From Candidatus Poribacteria bacterium (GTDB taxonomy: Bacteria > Poribacteria > WGA-4E > B28-G17), in assembly GCA_003645735.1 (NCBI GenBank), contig QNBQ01000053.1, positions 1-7,930 on the forward strand: DNA of 7,930 bases, in the 5' to 3' direction. This document shows, piece after piece, positions 1-7,516 of this stretch; position 1 is the first letter of the stretch, and every line of letters starts with the position of its first letter. The position numbers and the translations under genes are program-made. The notes beneath the pieces are model-generated. The model was not told the origin of the DNA and did no database searches. It saw nothing but the letters and a program-made list of their open reading frames with translations.

Positions 1-652
1 CGAACATTATCCTCTTGTTTCGGGGGTGTATCCTGATGTCATATCCCAGCCCGCCGGGAGGGCCGCCCAGCCTGACCCATCTCCCCTCCTCGGCCGGCCT
101 GACAGCCGTGATCTCGACCCGGTCGAAGGCCGCCTCCGACCCTTCCAGAACCTCCAGCGCGAACTTCCCCACGAGCAGCGGATCGTCCGAATCGGTGAAG
201 CTCGTCCTCAGCCTGCCGTCGAAGTAGACCTTGACGTGCTCCCCGGCGGCCAGGATCGCGATCTCATACCATCTCCCCCTCGAAAGGCCGGGCCGGAGCC
301 TCTTAAGCTCGATGAACCTCCCCCCGATCTCCTTCACCAGGTATATCTCCTCGCCGTTGACCCCCAGCAGATACCTCCGGTCGGCCAGGCTTCTGAAGTT
401 GATGTGGAACCCGCCTTTGATCAGCCTGGCCCTGACCCTTGCGGAGAAGTTGTAAAGAGGAAGGGTTTCCGGCTCGGCCCAGGCGCTTCCCCTCCCTAAG
501 AGGCGGCCGTCCTCGACCCTCCAGTCCCCCTCCAGCCTCCATCCCCTCGGCCTGCCGTCGAACTCCTCCTTAAGCTCCCAACACCCCTCATCCGACCTGA
601 GAAGGGGCGTCGAGATCAGGCTTAAGATGAAGAGCGCGATCAACGCCCTCAC
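1..652 (-). CDS. Secreted protein, LamG/DUF1080-like domain plus start of a BNR/VPS10-like propeller (C-terminus beyond window)
   Basis: Only the first 217 residues are present; the frame runs open off the window edge. I chose the GTG at 652: it has GGGAGG 8 nt upstream (666-661), the only other in-frame candidate is a TTG three codons in, and an in-frame stop lies at 685-683. The protein opens with a Sec-type signal: MRALIALFILSLIS is a positive start followed by a hydrophobic core. C24 lacks a lipobox (preceded by DEG), so a lipoprotein is unlikely. Residues about 25-185 alternate short beta-strand-like segments with features common in LamG/DUF1080 (concanavalin-like) domains: WELKEEFD, WRVEDGRL, GFHINFRS, GRWYEIAI, VKVYFDGR. 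Residues 191-217 (RWVRLGGPPGGLGYDIRIHP and on) resemble the opening blade of BNR/YCF48/VPS10-type beta-propellers. Function is unknown; extracellular glycan or ligand binding is only an inference. The overlap with the radical SAM gene implies coupled translation. Confidence 0.72.
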   Translation of the reverse strand, partial: MRALIALFILSLISTPLLRSDEGCWELKEEFDGRPRGWRLEGDWRVEDGRLLGRGSAWAEPETLPLYNFSARVRARLIKGGFHINFRSLADRRYLLGVNGEEIYLVKEIGGRFIELKRLRPGLSRGRWYEIAILAAGEHVKVYFDGRLRTSFTDSDDPLLVGKFALEVLEGSEAAFDRVEITAVRPAEEGRWVRLGGPPGGLGYDIRIHPRNKRIMF

Positions 653-1643
653 GGAGCGTTCCTCCCTCGGACGGAATGCGGATCAGAAACCTGCCGTCGG
701 CGATGAACTCCCAGACCTTCCTGTCCGAATACGCCCTGATGGCCACGTAACATTTGCCGCACCTGTTCCTCCTGGCAAACTCCCTCAGCTCATCGGGCGA
801 ATCGAAGATCAGGTCGGGGAACATGGAGCAGGGGTTCATCCCCCCGTCCGGCCTTATGACCAGGAAGCTCCTGCCGGCGCCGCACCCCGGTATCTCGCCG
901 TCCCTGAAATACCTGACGATCTTCCTCAGGATGCTGGGCGGGTTGAGTATCCTCACGCCGGCCTTCCTCATCCGGATCAGCCTTTCCACGAGCCTCCCCA
1001 GCAGGTCTACCTCCTCGCGGGAGGGCATCAGCGACTCATCCCCCGTCCTGAGGACGGTGTATGCGCTGTAGGAGATTCCGATCCCCCACTCATGCGCCTT
1101 CAGCGCGATATCGCAGATGTAGGGGAGGTTCTCCCTGGTTATGGCCGTGTTGAGAGCGATGTCGCATCCCCCGTATCTTCGGGCGAGGTAGGGGATCAGC
1201 TCGGACAGATGCTCGAAAAGCCCCGGCCTCCTCCTGAAGAGGTCGTGCCTTTCGTCGGGGAAATCGAGCGAGATCGATATCCTGTCCGCCCCCGCTCTTT
1301 TAAGCTCCAGGTAGCTCCGCTCGTCGAGCAGCGAGCCGTTTGTGACGAAGATGACGAACGGGAGAGGGCCGCTTTTGATCGCCCTTATGACGTCGAACAC
1401 GTCCTCCCTCAGAAGGGGCTCTCCCCCCGATATCTGAACCACGGGGGGCGATCCCAGCTCTCTAAGCCTTCGAGCATACTCCTCCGGCTCGACCCTCCGC
1501 TCGCCGGGCTTTATCCCACCTTTATCGCAATGCTTACAGTTGGCGGTGCAGGAGTGGGTGACCTCGATCGAGACGCAGAGGGGGCGGCCCATGAAGTAGT
1601 TGCCCGCTCCCCTGAGGGATATCCTCAGCCAGGTCGGGATCAC
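588..1643 (-). CDS. Radical SAM enzyme with twitch/SPASM-like C-terminal domain
   Basis: The protein is 351 residues from the GTG at 1643. The core shows the S-adenosylmethionine cluster motif CTANCKHC (C32, C36, C39; CX3CX2C), then SGGEP at 72-76 for the SAM amino group, a VTNGSLLD strand near 100-107 and ISISLDFPDERHD near 123-133. The C-terminal part has C254-X12-G-X4-C272, which fits the first half of the SPASM signature. Then comes C295-X2-C298 (RCGKC) with no further cysteines, so probably one auxiliary 4Fe-4S cluster, as in twitch domains. The substrate cannot be told; relatives modify peptides or proteins, or act in cofactor or lipid pathways. Start choice: a TTG at 1652 would add three residues, but its G-rich run sits only 1 nt upstream; GGGGG at 1658-1654 is 10 nt from the GTG. 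The gene follows the glycosylase stop by 16 nt and overlaps the next gene by 65 bp. Confidence 0.88.
   Translation of the reverse strand: MIPTWLRISLRGAGNYFMGRPLCVSIEVTHSCTANCKHCDKGGIKPGERRVEPEEYARRLRELGSPPVVQISGGEPLLREDVFDVIRAIKSGPLPFVIFVTNGSLLDERSYLELKRAGADRISISLDFPDERHDLFRRRPGLFEHLSELIPYLARRYGGCDIALNTAITRENLPYICDIALKAHEWGIGISYSAYTVLRTGDESLMPSREEVDLLGRLVERLIRMRKAGVRILNPPSILRKIVRYFRDGEIPGCGAGRSFLVIRPDGGMNPCSMFPDLIFDSPDELREFARRNRCGKCYVAIRAYSDRKVWEFIADGRFLIRIPSEGGTLREGVDRALHLKPDLDAPSQVG
661..666 (-). promoter_or_regulatory. Ribosome binding site for the secreted-protein gene
   Basis: GGGAGG on the minus strand lies 8 nt before the GTG at 652, inside the 3' end of the radical SAM gene. It supports that GTG as the start, and supports the 65-bp gene overlap being real rather than an annotation error. 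Confidence 0.65.
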
Positions 1644-1659
1644 CCGTATCAATCCCCCG

Positions 1660-2490
1660 TTATTCGGATCTCAATCTGTCGTATTCGGCTTTAAGCCTCC
1701 TGAAATCGGCCAGCATCCGATCCTCTAAGCCGGGGTTTCTGAGGATGAAAGCGGGGTGATAGGTGACGAAGAGCTTGATCCCGTGGAAATCGTAGAACTT
1801 ACCCCTCAGCCTCCCCAGGGAACTCCGGGTTTTAAGCAGCGTGTTGGCGGCGTGCCTGCCCAGGGCGCAGATGAGCTTGGGCTTTATAAGCTCTATCTGT
1901 CGGATCAGGAAAGGCTCACACGCATCTATCTCGCTGGGCTGGGGATCGCGGTTTCTGGGGGGATGACATTTCACCACGTTCGTGATGTATACCTCCTCCC
2001 GGGAGATACCCACCTTTTGAAGCATCTCGTTTAGCTTCCCGCCGGCCCTGCCGACGAAGGGGATGCCCTGTAGATCCTCCTCCTCCCCGGGCGCCTCGCC
2101 TATGAACATCAAGTCGGCGTTCTCATCCCCATCCCCGAAGACCACGTTCGTCCGCTCCCTCCAGAGGGGGCACCTCTTGCAGTTCAGCACCTCCCTCTTC
2201 AACCCCTCCATATCATGGGCCGCGAAGATGGAAGCGGGGGCGATGCCGGAGAAGAGCAGGGGGGATGTGGGGATCGCCGAGATCGATCCGGACGGCTTTT
2301 GGGGCTTGGTCTCTATGGCGATGATCCGATGCTTATCAAGCAGCTCGACGTTCCCCTTCGCCGGCTCCTCATCCGGGATCGGCGACCTCACCTCGGCGAA
2401 GCCGGCCTCCTTCAGGTCGAGCAGATGTGACCTCAAATCCCGTATGATCGACAAATACTCCTCCAGCGCCTCTTTGAGCTTATCGTTCAT
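1660..2490 (-). CDS. udg: Family 4 uracil-DNA glycosylase (Fe-S type)
   Basis: This 276-residue enzyme would remove uracil produced by cytosine deamination or misincorporation, starting base-excision repair. Residues about 95-270 form the glycosylase domain. Fe-S ligands are C104-X2-C107, C175 and C191, the spacing expected for family 4. Motif A is [12 protein letters not shown] (131-142) followed by [19 protein letters not shown] lies at 171-181 and the [10 protein letters not shown] active-site loop at 244-253. Residues 1-93 are an extension: a charged, coiled-coil-like helix (1-30) and then a Pro/Ser-rich linker. Many bacterial members carry such low-complexity N-termini. No Shine-Dalgarno is seen before the ATG at 2490. 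A start at M94 (2211) would keep the whole domain but also lacks a clear ribosome site. The gene sits 40 bp after ilvC, beyond a strong hairpin, so it may be co-transcribed at a reduced level. Confidence 0.93.
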   Translation of the reverse strand: MNDKLKEALEEYLSIIRDLRSHLLDLKEAGFAEVRSPIPDEEPAKGNVELLDKHRIIAIETKPQKPSGSISAIPTSPLLFSGIAPASIFAAHDMEGLKREVLNCKRCPLWRERTNVVFGDGDENADLMFIGEAPGEEEDLQGIPFVGRAGGKLNEMLQKVGISREEVYITNVVKCHPPRNRDPQPSEIDACEPFLIRQIELIKPKLICALGRHAANTLLKTRSSLGRLRGKFYDFHGIKLFVTYHPAFILRNPGLEDRMLADFRRLKAEYDRLRSE

Positions 2491-2502
2491 CGCGGTCTTA
2501 AA

Positions 2503-2522
2503 GGGGCGGGTCTGCCCGCCCC
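2503..2522 (-). terminator. GC hairpin after ilvC, possible weak terminator or 3'-end stabiliser
   Basis: On the minus strand this reads GGGGCGGG-CAGA-CCCGCCCC, a perfect 8-bp all-GC stem with a 4-nt loop. It starts 9 nt after the ilvC stop (2533-2531) and is followed by only TTTAAG. The U tract is too short for a strong intrinsic terminator. Partial termination, or protection of the ilv mRNA 3' end, is more likely, with some read-through into the glycosylase gene. Confidence 0.5.
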
Positions 2523-2530
2523 GAAAGCCC

Positions 2531-3538
2531 TCAGAGATCCACCTCCTTGGCCTCTATCCAGGGCATCATCCTGCGAAGCTCCCTTCCCACCTTCTCTATG
2601 AGCAGCTCTTTGGTCTGCTTTCTGAGCGCGTTGAAGACCGGCCTGCCCGCTTTGTTCTCCAGTATCCACTCCCTGGCGAACTCTCCGGTTTGGATCTCCT
2701 TGAGGATCTTTTTCATCTCGGCCTTGACCGACTCGTTTATCACCCTGGGGCCTCTGGTGAGATCGCCGTATTCCGCCGTGTCGCTGACCGAATACCTCAT
2801 GTAGCTGATGCCGCCCTCATACATCAGGTCGACTATGAGCTTCAGCTCGTGCAGGCACTCGAAATAGGCGATCTCCGGCTGATATCCGGCCTCGACGAGC
2901 GTGTCGAAGGCCGATCTGACAAGCTCCACAACCCCTCCGCACAGGACCACCTGCTCGCCGAAGAGATCCGTCTCCGTCTCCTCCTTGAAGGTCGTCTCTA
3001 TGACGCCGGCTCTCGTCCCGCCGATCCCCTTGGCGTAGGCCAGGGCGATCTCCATCGCCTCGCCCGACGCGTCCTGATACACGGCCACCAGGCACGGAAC
3101 GCCGGCCCCCCTCTCGAACTCCCTCCTCAGCAGGTGTCCCGGCCCTTTGGGGGCGACCATTATGACGTCCACCTCTTTGGGCGGGACGATCTGGTTGTAG
3201 TGGATGTTGAACCCGTGGGAGAAGCCCAATATCTTGCCGGGTTTCATGTGTGGGGCGATATCCTTGTAGTAGACCTCGGGCTGGACGTGGTCGGGCACCA
3301 GCATCTGGATTAGATCGGCTTTTTGGGCGGCCTCGGAGGCCGGAAGCGGGTCGAAGCCGTGCTGTTTGGCCAGCTCGTAGTTCGGCGTCCCCTCAAGCTC
3401 GCTGACGATCACGTTCAGGCCGCTGTCCCTCAGGTTCAGGGCCTGGGCGTGGCCCTGGCTCCCGTAGCCGATGATCGCTATCACCTTGTCCTTTAAAACG
3501 TCGAGGTTGGCGTCCTTGTCATAGTATATCTTCGCCAT
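2531..3538 (-). CDS. ilvC: Ketol-acid reductoisomerase (class I)
   Basis: This 335-residue class I enzyme isomerises and reduces 2-acetolactate or 2-aceto-2-hydroxybutyrate to the dihydroxy acids, using Mg2+ and a nicotinamide cofactor. The Rossmann motif is GYGSQG (24-29). Catalytic residues are visible: H108 in GFSHGFN, the KGPGH loop (131-135), D191 and E195 in [10 protein letters not shown]227 and E231 in ECLHELK, and S252 in RYSVSDTAE. Length is normal for class I. The loop after beta2 reads [14 protein letters not shown] (45-58). At the positions where typical NADPH enzymes have Arg and Ser it has L48, T51 and N53, and it carries E47; this suggests NADH or dual use (inferred). The ATG at 3538 is preceded by GAGGTGA with 4 nt spacing. 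The gene lies 34 bp after ilvN and is the last gene of the ilv block. Confidence 0.98.
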   Translation of the reverse strand: MAKIYYDKDANLDVLKDKVIAIIGYGSQGHAQALNLRDSGLNVIVSELEGTPNYELAKQHGFDPLPASEAAQKADLIQMLVPDHVQPEVYYKDIAPHMKPGKILGFSHGFNIHYNQIVPPKEVDVIMVAPKGPGHLLRREFERGAGVPCLVAVYQDASGEAMEIALAYAKGIGGTRAGVIETTFKEETETDLFGEQVVLCGGVVELVRSAFDTLVEAGYQPEIAYFECLHELKLIVDLMYEGGISYMRYSVSDTAEYGDLTRGPRVINESVKAEMKKILKEIQTGEFAREWILENKAGRPVFNALRKQTKELLIEKVGRELRRMMPWIEAKEVDL

Positions 3539-3572
3539 CTCCTCACCTCTGAAGCCGGGTTTTTTGAAAGCC

Positions 3573-4064
3573 TTATCCCCTGGTTATGGCGGCCTTGCCG
3601 GTTCTCACGAGCTCCTTTATGCCGTAGGGCTTGAGCAGGTTGATGATCGCGTTTATCTTCTCCTCGTCGCCCACGGCCTCGACTATCAGGCTGTCGGGCG
3701 ACACGTCCACTATGTGACACCTGAAGACGTTTGCCAGCTGGATTATCTCCACCCTCTTTTGGCCGTCGGCCGCCACCTTTATCAGCGCGAGCTCCCTCTC
3801 CACGTGGTTCACGGACGTTATATCGGAAACCTTGATCACGTCTATCAGCTTGTTGAGCTGTTTCGTTATCTGCTCCAGGATCCTCTCGTCACCGCGCACT
3901 ACGATCGTCATCCTGGATATCTCGGGGTTTTCCGTCTCGGCCACGGTCAGGCTGTCGATGTTATATCCCCTTCCGCTGAAAAGCCCGGCTATCCTGGCCA
4001 GCACGCCGAACCTGTTTTCGACCAGAACCGAGATCGTGTGTCTTTCCATCTCCTTCTTCCCCAT
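3573..4064 (-). CDS. ilvN: Acetohydroxyacid synthase small (regulatory) subunit
   Basis: This 163-residue regulatory partner of IlvB raises catalytic activity and normally gives feedback inhibition by valine. An ACT domain spans about residues 9-83, with the ligand-loop motif [20 protein letters not shown] (16-35) and the strand [10 protein letters not shown]. The C-terminal half (about 84-163) matches the conserved small-subunit domain, including [29 protein letters not shown] and [21 protein letters not shown]. Length is standard for the bacterial short form. The ATG at 4064 shares its A with the ilvB stop (TGATG) and has a G-run 8 nt upstream. A GTG one codon earlier (4067) is the alternative and has 5 nt spacing. 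The overlap implies translational coupling, which suits equal subunit synthesis. Confidence 0.97.
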   Translation of the reverse strand: MGKKEMERHTISVLVENRFGVLARIAGLFSGRGYNIDSLTVAETENPEISRMTIVVRGDERILEQITKQLNKLIDVIKVSDITSVNHVERELALIKVAADGQKRVEIIQLANVFRCHIVDVSPDSLIVEAVGDEEKINAIINLLKPYGIKELVRTGKAAITRG

Positions 4065-5740
4065 CACGCCATCCCCCCGATCATCTCCTCCAAGGGAGCC
4101 CCGGCCGGAACCATCGGGAAGACGTTCTCCTCCGAGTCGACGATAAAGTCTATCACCACGGGGCCGTTTGTGTCAATGGCTTCATCGATGGCCGGCCTGA
4201 CCTGCTCCGGCCTCTCCACCCTTATCCCCTTGATCCCGAAGGTCTGGGCCAGCTTGGCGAAGTCGGGGTTGAACTTGAAGTAGACCGCCGAATACCTCCT
4301 GTTGAAGAACAGCTCCTGCCACTGCCTGACCATCCCCAGGTATGAGTTGTTGATTATGGCCACTTTGACCGGCAGGTTATACATGACGACCGTGCTCAGC
4401 TCCTGCATGTTCATCTGGAAGCTCCCGTCGCCGGAGATGACGAATATCAGCTTATCGGGGCAGCCCACCTGGGCGCCTATGGCCGCCGGGAAGCCGTAGC
4501 CCATCGTCCCCAGCCCCCCGGAGGAGAGGAAGTGGCGAGGCTTGGTGTGCTGGTAGAACTGGGCGGCCCACATCTGGTGCTGGCCCACGTCCGTCACGAT
4601 CACCGCCTCCCCCCTCGTCGCCTCGTATATCTGCTCGATCACGAACTGCGGCTTGACCCTATCGGAGCTCTGTTTGTAGGTAAGCGGATATTTCCGCTTC
4701 CACTCCTCTATCTGCTTTATCCACGGCTGGATATCGAGGGGTTTTACGAGCTTGATCAGCTCCCTCAATATCCTCTTGGCGTCCCCAACTATGGGCACGT
4801 CGGCGGCCACCGTCTTGCCTATGGAGGAGGGGTCGATGTCGATGTGGATGATCTTCGCCTCGGGGGCGAACTTGTCCACCTTGCCGGTTACCCTGTCGTC
4901 GAACCTGGCGCCTATGCAGATGAGGAGGTCGCAGTTGCTGACGGCGTAGTTGGCGTAGCGCGTCCCATGCATCCCCAGCATCTTGAGCGAGAGGGGGTGT
5001 GTTTCGGGGAAGGAGCCCAGGCCCATCAGGGTGGTCGTGACCGGTATGCCGGTTTTGATGGCGAACCGTCTCAGCTCCTCCCACGCTTCGGATGCGATCA
5101 CCCCTCCGCCGGCCAGGATAACGGGCCTTTTGGCGTTGTTTATGAGCTCCGCCGCCTTGGCTATCTGCTTGGGATGGCCCTCATAGGTGGGCTTGTATCC
5201 CCTTATCTCAACCCTTTCGGGGTATTCGAAGACCGCCTCGTCGGTCTGGGCGTCCTTCGGGAAGTCGATTATCACCGGGCCGGGCCTGCCCGTTTTGGCG
5301 ATGTAAAAGGCCTGTTTGACGATCTGGGCCACCTCGGAGGCCGACCTTATAAGGTAGCTGTGCTTGCATATTGGCCGGGTTATCCCTATGAAATCGACCT
5401 CTTGAAACGCGTCGTTCCCCATGAGGTAGGTCGGCACCTGGCCGGTTATGGTGACGATGGGGATCGAGTCCATGTATGCCGTCGCTATGCCGGTCACGAG
5501 GTTCGTCGCGCCCGGCCCGGAGGTGGCTATGGCCACTCCGACCTTGCCCGTCGCCCTGGCGTATCCGTCGGCGGCGTGGGCGGCCGCCTGTTCGTGTCTG
5601 ACGTGTATGAACCTGATGTCGGGGTCGTCGTAGAGGTCGTCGAAGACGTGTATTATCGCCCCTCCAGGTATCCCGAACATCACCTCGACGCCTTCCCTCT
5701 TCAAGCTCTCCAACAAAATCTTCGCGCCCCTCATCTTCAT
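4064..5740 (-). CDS. ilvB: Acetohydroxyacid synthase large (catalytic) subunit
   Basis: This is the thiamine-diphosphate and FAD enzyme that condenses pyruvate with pyruvate or 2-oxobutyrate, the committed step of valine, leucine and isoleucine synthesis. From the ATG at 5740 it has 558 residues. The ThDP N-terminal domain holds GIPGGAI and the catalytic Glu (E50) in HVRHEQAAAHAADGYARATG. The central FAD-binding domain runs about 190-330 (AGGGVI, GARFDDRVTGK). The C-terminal ThDP domain has SGGLGTMGYGFPAAIGA and the Mg-ThDP motif from GDGS (437-440) to NN (464-465). Two starts compete. The GTG at 5752 adds four residues but has GGAGG only 1 nt away. For the ATG at 5740, GGTGAT lies 7 nt upstream and gives better spacing. 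Valine resistance or sensitivity cannot be read from the sequence. Confidence 0.97.
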   Translation of the reverse strand: MKMRGAKILLESLKREGVEVMFGIPGGAIIHVFDDLYDDPDIRFIHVRHEQAAAHAADGYARATGKVGVAIATSGPGATNLVTGIATAYMDSIPIVTITGQVPTYLMGNDAFQEVDFIGITRPICKHSYLIRSASEVAQIVKQAFYIAKTGRPGPVIIDFPKDAQTDEAVFEYPERVEIRGYKPTYEGHPKQIAKAAELINNAKRPVILAGGGVIASEAWEELRRFAIKTGIPVTTTLMGLGSFPETHPLSLKMLGMHGTRYANYAVSNCDLLICIGARFDDRVTGKVDKFAPEAKIIHIDIDPSSIGKTVAADVPIVGDAKRILRELIKLVKPLDIQPWIKQIEEWKRKYPLTYKQSSDRVKPQFVIEQIYEATRGEAVIVTDVGQHQMWAAQFYQHTKPRHFLSSGGLGTMGYGFPAAIGAQVGCPDKLIFVISGDGSFQMNMQELSTVVMYNLPVKVAIINNSYLGMVRQWQELFFNRRYSAVYFKFNPDFAKLAQTFGIKGIRVERPEQVRPAIDEAIDTNGPVVIDFIVDSEENVFPMVPAGAPLEEMIGGMA

Positions 5741-5747
5741 CTCGGCT

Positions 5748-5760
5748 ATCACCCCTCCCC
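5748..5760 (-). promoter_or_regulatory. Ribosome binding site deciding the ilvB start
   Basis: The minus strand reads GGGGAGGGGTGAT here, a near match to the anti-Shine-Dalgarno complement GGAGGTGAT with one extra G. The GGTGAT part is 7 nt from the ATG at 5740. The upstream GTG (5752-5750) falls inside the site itself, which argues against its use. Confidence 0.5.
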
Positions 5761-5774
5761 GGCTTTGGGTTTTT

Positions 5775-7430
5775 TCAGCCGGCGAACACCGCCCCGGTGT
5801 TCGCGGATCTCACCAGTTTGGCGTATCTGGCCAGGTATCCGGCTTTGACCTTCGGCTCGGGCGGCCTCCACTCCTCCTTTCTCCTCTTAAGCTCCTCGGG
5901 ATCGACCAGCAGCTCAAGCTTTCTGTTGGGTATGTCGATCAGTATCCTGTCCCCGTCCCTCACGAGCGCTATAGGCCCTCCCTCGGCCGCCTCCGGGGAG
6001 ACGTGTCCTATGCAGGGGCCGCGCGTGCCGCCCGAGAACCTCCCGTCGGTTATCAGGGCGACCGACTCGCTCAGCCCCTTTCCGACGATGGCCGAGGTGG
6101 GCGAGAGCATCTCCCTCATCCCGGGCCCGCCCTTCGGCCCCTCATATCTTATCACCACGACGTCGCCCGGCCTGATCCGATCGCCCAGTATCGCCTCCAT
6201 CGCCTCCTCCTCCGAGTCGAAGACCCTCGCGCTCCCCTCGAACCTCATCATCGACTCGCTGACAGCCGTCTGCTTGACCACCGCCCCGTCCGGCGCCAGC
6301 GACCCCCAGAGCACCGCTATGCCGCCCTCCCGGTGGTAAGGGTTGTCCAGGGGGCGGATGACGTCCTGATCGATCACCTCAGCCGACTCGGCGATCTGTC
6401 TTATCGTAAGGCCCGAGACCGTCGGGTTGTCGTGCATCAGATCGCCCAGAACCTTCATTACGGCCGGTATGCCGCCGGCGTATTCCAGATCCTCCATGAA
6501 ATACTCGCCGCCGGGCCGGATGTTGACGATGTGCGGGGTTTGACGGCTCAGCCTGTCGAAGGTCTCCAGATCCAGATCGACGCCCGCCTCATGGGCTATG
6601 GCCATCAGGTGCAGCACCGCGTTGGTCGATCCGCCCAGGGCCAGGTCGATCCGTATCGCGTTCTCAAACGCCTCCCTGGTCATGATCCTGCGCGGGGTGA
6701 TGTTCTCCTTTACGAGCTGGACGACCCTGTATCCGCTTTCGAAGGCGATCCTCTTCTTCTTGGCGCTCACGGCCAGCGCGGTGGCGCACCCCGGGAGGGA
6801 CATCCCCATCGCCTCGGTAACGCAGGCCATCGTGTTGGCCGTGTAGATGCCCTGGCAGGACCCCGCCCCGGGGCAGGCGGCCATCTCCAACGCCTCAAGC
6901 TCCTTTTCATCTATCAGCCCGGCGTTGAACTGTCCGACCGCCTCGAACGTGTCCCTGACCAGCGACCTGCGCTTACCCCTGTGCATCCCGGCCAACATCG
7001 GGCCGGCGGTCACCACCACCGCCGGTATGTCCAGCCTGGCCGCCGCCATCAGCATTCCGGGGGTGATCTTGTCGCAGTTGGTCAGCAGAACCAGCCCGTC
7101 GAGCGCGTGCGCCTGGGCGATCGACTCGATCACGTCGGCTATGAGCTCCCTGGAGGGCAGCGAGAACTTCATCCCCTCGTGCCCCATCGCTATCCCGTCG
7201 CATATGGCCGGCACGCCGAAGATGAAGGCGGTTCCGCCCGCGAAATGTATCCCCCGCTCGATCGCCCTCTCCAGCTCCCTCATCTGGACGTGGCCCGGCA
7301 CCAGGTCGGTGAAGGAGCTGGCTATGCCGATGAAGGGGGAATCGAGCTGCCTTTTGGACAGCCCCGTCGCGTAAAGCAGAGCCCTGTGGGGGGCTCTCTC
7401 ATAGCCCTTCTTCACCCTGTCGCTTCTCAT
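5775..7430 (-). CDS. ilvD: Dihydroxyacid dehydratase
   Basis: This Fe-S enzyme dehydrates 2,3-dihydroxy-isovalerate and -3-methylvalerate to the 2-oxo acids, the last step shared by valine and isoleucine synthesis. From the ATG at 7430 it has 551 residues, normal for IlvD/Edd proteins. Motifs in order: [16 protein letters not shown] (39-54), [20 protein letters not shown] (75-94), [13 protein letters not shown] (115-127, C119), [19 protein letters not shown] (185-203, C192), [10 protein letters not shown] (265-274), and [20 protein letters not shown] (462-481). VPGHV instead of VPCN near residue 44 resembles the E. coli-type enzyme with an oxygen-sensitive 4Fe-4S cluster (inference). A longer frame begins with a TTG at 7460, but that overlaps the leader hairpin end. 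The ATG has GAGG 6 nt upstream and gives the family's usual N-terminus (MRSDRVKKG). It is the first gene of the operon; ilvB follows 34 bp later. Confidence 0.97.
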   Translation of the reverse strand: MRSDRVKKGYERAPHRALLYATGLSKRQLDSPFIGIASSFTDLVPGHVQMRELERAIERGIHFAGGTAFIFGVPAICDGIAMGHEGMKFSLPSRELIADVIESIAQAHALDGLVLLTNCDKITPGMLMAAARLDIPAVVVTAGPMLAGMHRGKRRSLVRDTFEAVGQFNAGLIDEKELEALEMAACPGAGSCQGIYTANTMACVTEAMGMSLPGCATALAVSAKKKRIAFESGYRVVQLVKENITPRRIMTREAFENAIRIDLALGGSTNAVLHLMAIAHEAGVDLDLETFDRLSRQTPHIVNIRPGGEYFMEDLEYAGGIPAVMKVLGDLMHDNPTVSGLTIRQIAESAEVIDQDVIRPLDNPYHREGGIAVLWGSLAPDGAVVKQTAVSESMMRFEGSARVFDSEEEAMEAILGDRIRPGDVVVIRYEGPKGGPGMREMLSPTSAIVGKGLSESVALITDGRFSGGTRGPCIGHVSPEAAEGGPIALVRDGDRILIDIPNRKLELLVDPEELKRRKEEWRPPEPKVKAGYLARYAKLVRSANTGAVFAG

Positions 7431-7510
7431 CTCGGCCCTCTCGACGCTGGGATAAATCAAACAGCCCTTTTCGGGTCGAAAAGGGCTGTCCCTCAGCTTG
7501 CTGGGGGCTT
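7431..7510 (-). promoter_or_regulatory. 5' leader of the ilvDBNC operon
   Basis: If transcription starts at the A near 7510-7509, 6-7 nt after the TATAAT box, the leader is about 80 nt. In order it holds a small imperfect hairpin (7506-7490: CCCCAG, loop CAAG, CTG-A-GGG), the perfect 12-bp hairpin at 7489-7461, a T-rich run (TTTGATTTAT), and the ilvD ribosome site GAGG (7440-7437). I found no short ORF rich in Leu, Ile or Val codons and no T-box sequence AGGGTGG. It is too short for a full T-box. The arrangement suggests attenuation, but the trigger is unknown. Confidence 0.45.
7461..7489 (-). terminator. Attenuator-like hairpin in the ilv leader
   Basis: On the minus strand ACAGCCCTTTTC pairs perfectly with GAAAAGGGCTGT (12 bp, 5-nt loop GACCC), followed at once by TTGATTTAT, so the last T of the stem begins an interrupted T-rich run. 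It lies between the promoter and ilvD. It therefore cannot simply end mutL without also blocking the ilv promoter, unless it is conditional. A mutL terminator with read-through, or a scattered genomic palindrome, are alternatives. Confidence 0.6.
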
Positions 7511-7516
7511 AGGGCA

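Noticed and set aside
303..542. 79-codon minus-strand frame inside the secreted-protein gene
   Set aside because: It is out of frame with the longer signal-peptide-bearing frame, which has a ribosome site and domain-like content.
627..1694. 355-codon plus-strand frame opposite the radical SAM gene
   Set aside because: It is the complement of a gene with intact catalytic motifs; the translation resembles composition noise.
2063..3313. 416-codon plus-strand frame across ilvC and the glycosylase
   Set aside because: It crosses the boundary between two well-supported minus-strand genes, and the product has no family signature.
4532..5848. 438-codon plus-strand frame opposite ilvB
   Set aside because: It is the mirror of the ilvB reading frame, with no motifs, and spans two real genes and their gap.
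7431..7460. Upstream TTG start for ilvD adding ten residues
   Set aside because: The TTG lies directly after the hairpin with no ribosome site. The ATG at 7430 has GAGG at 6 nt and gives the normal IlvD N-terminus.
7431..7510. T-box riboswitch or leader peptide before ilvD
   Set aside because: The leader is about 80 nt, lacks the T-box sequence AGGGTGG and has no short ORF with runs of Leu, Ile or Val codons.
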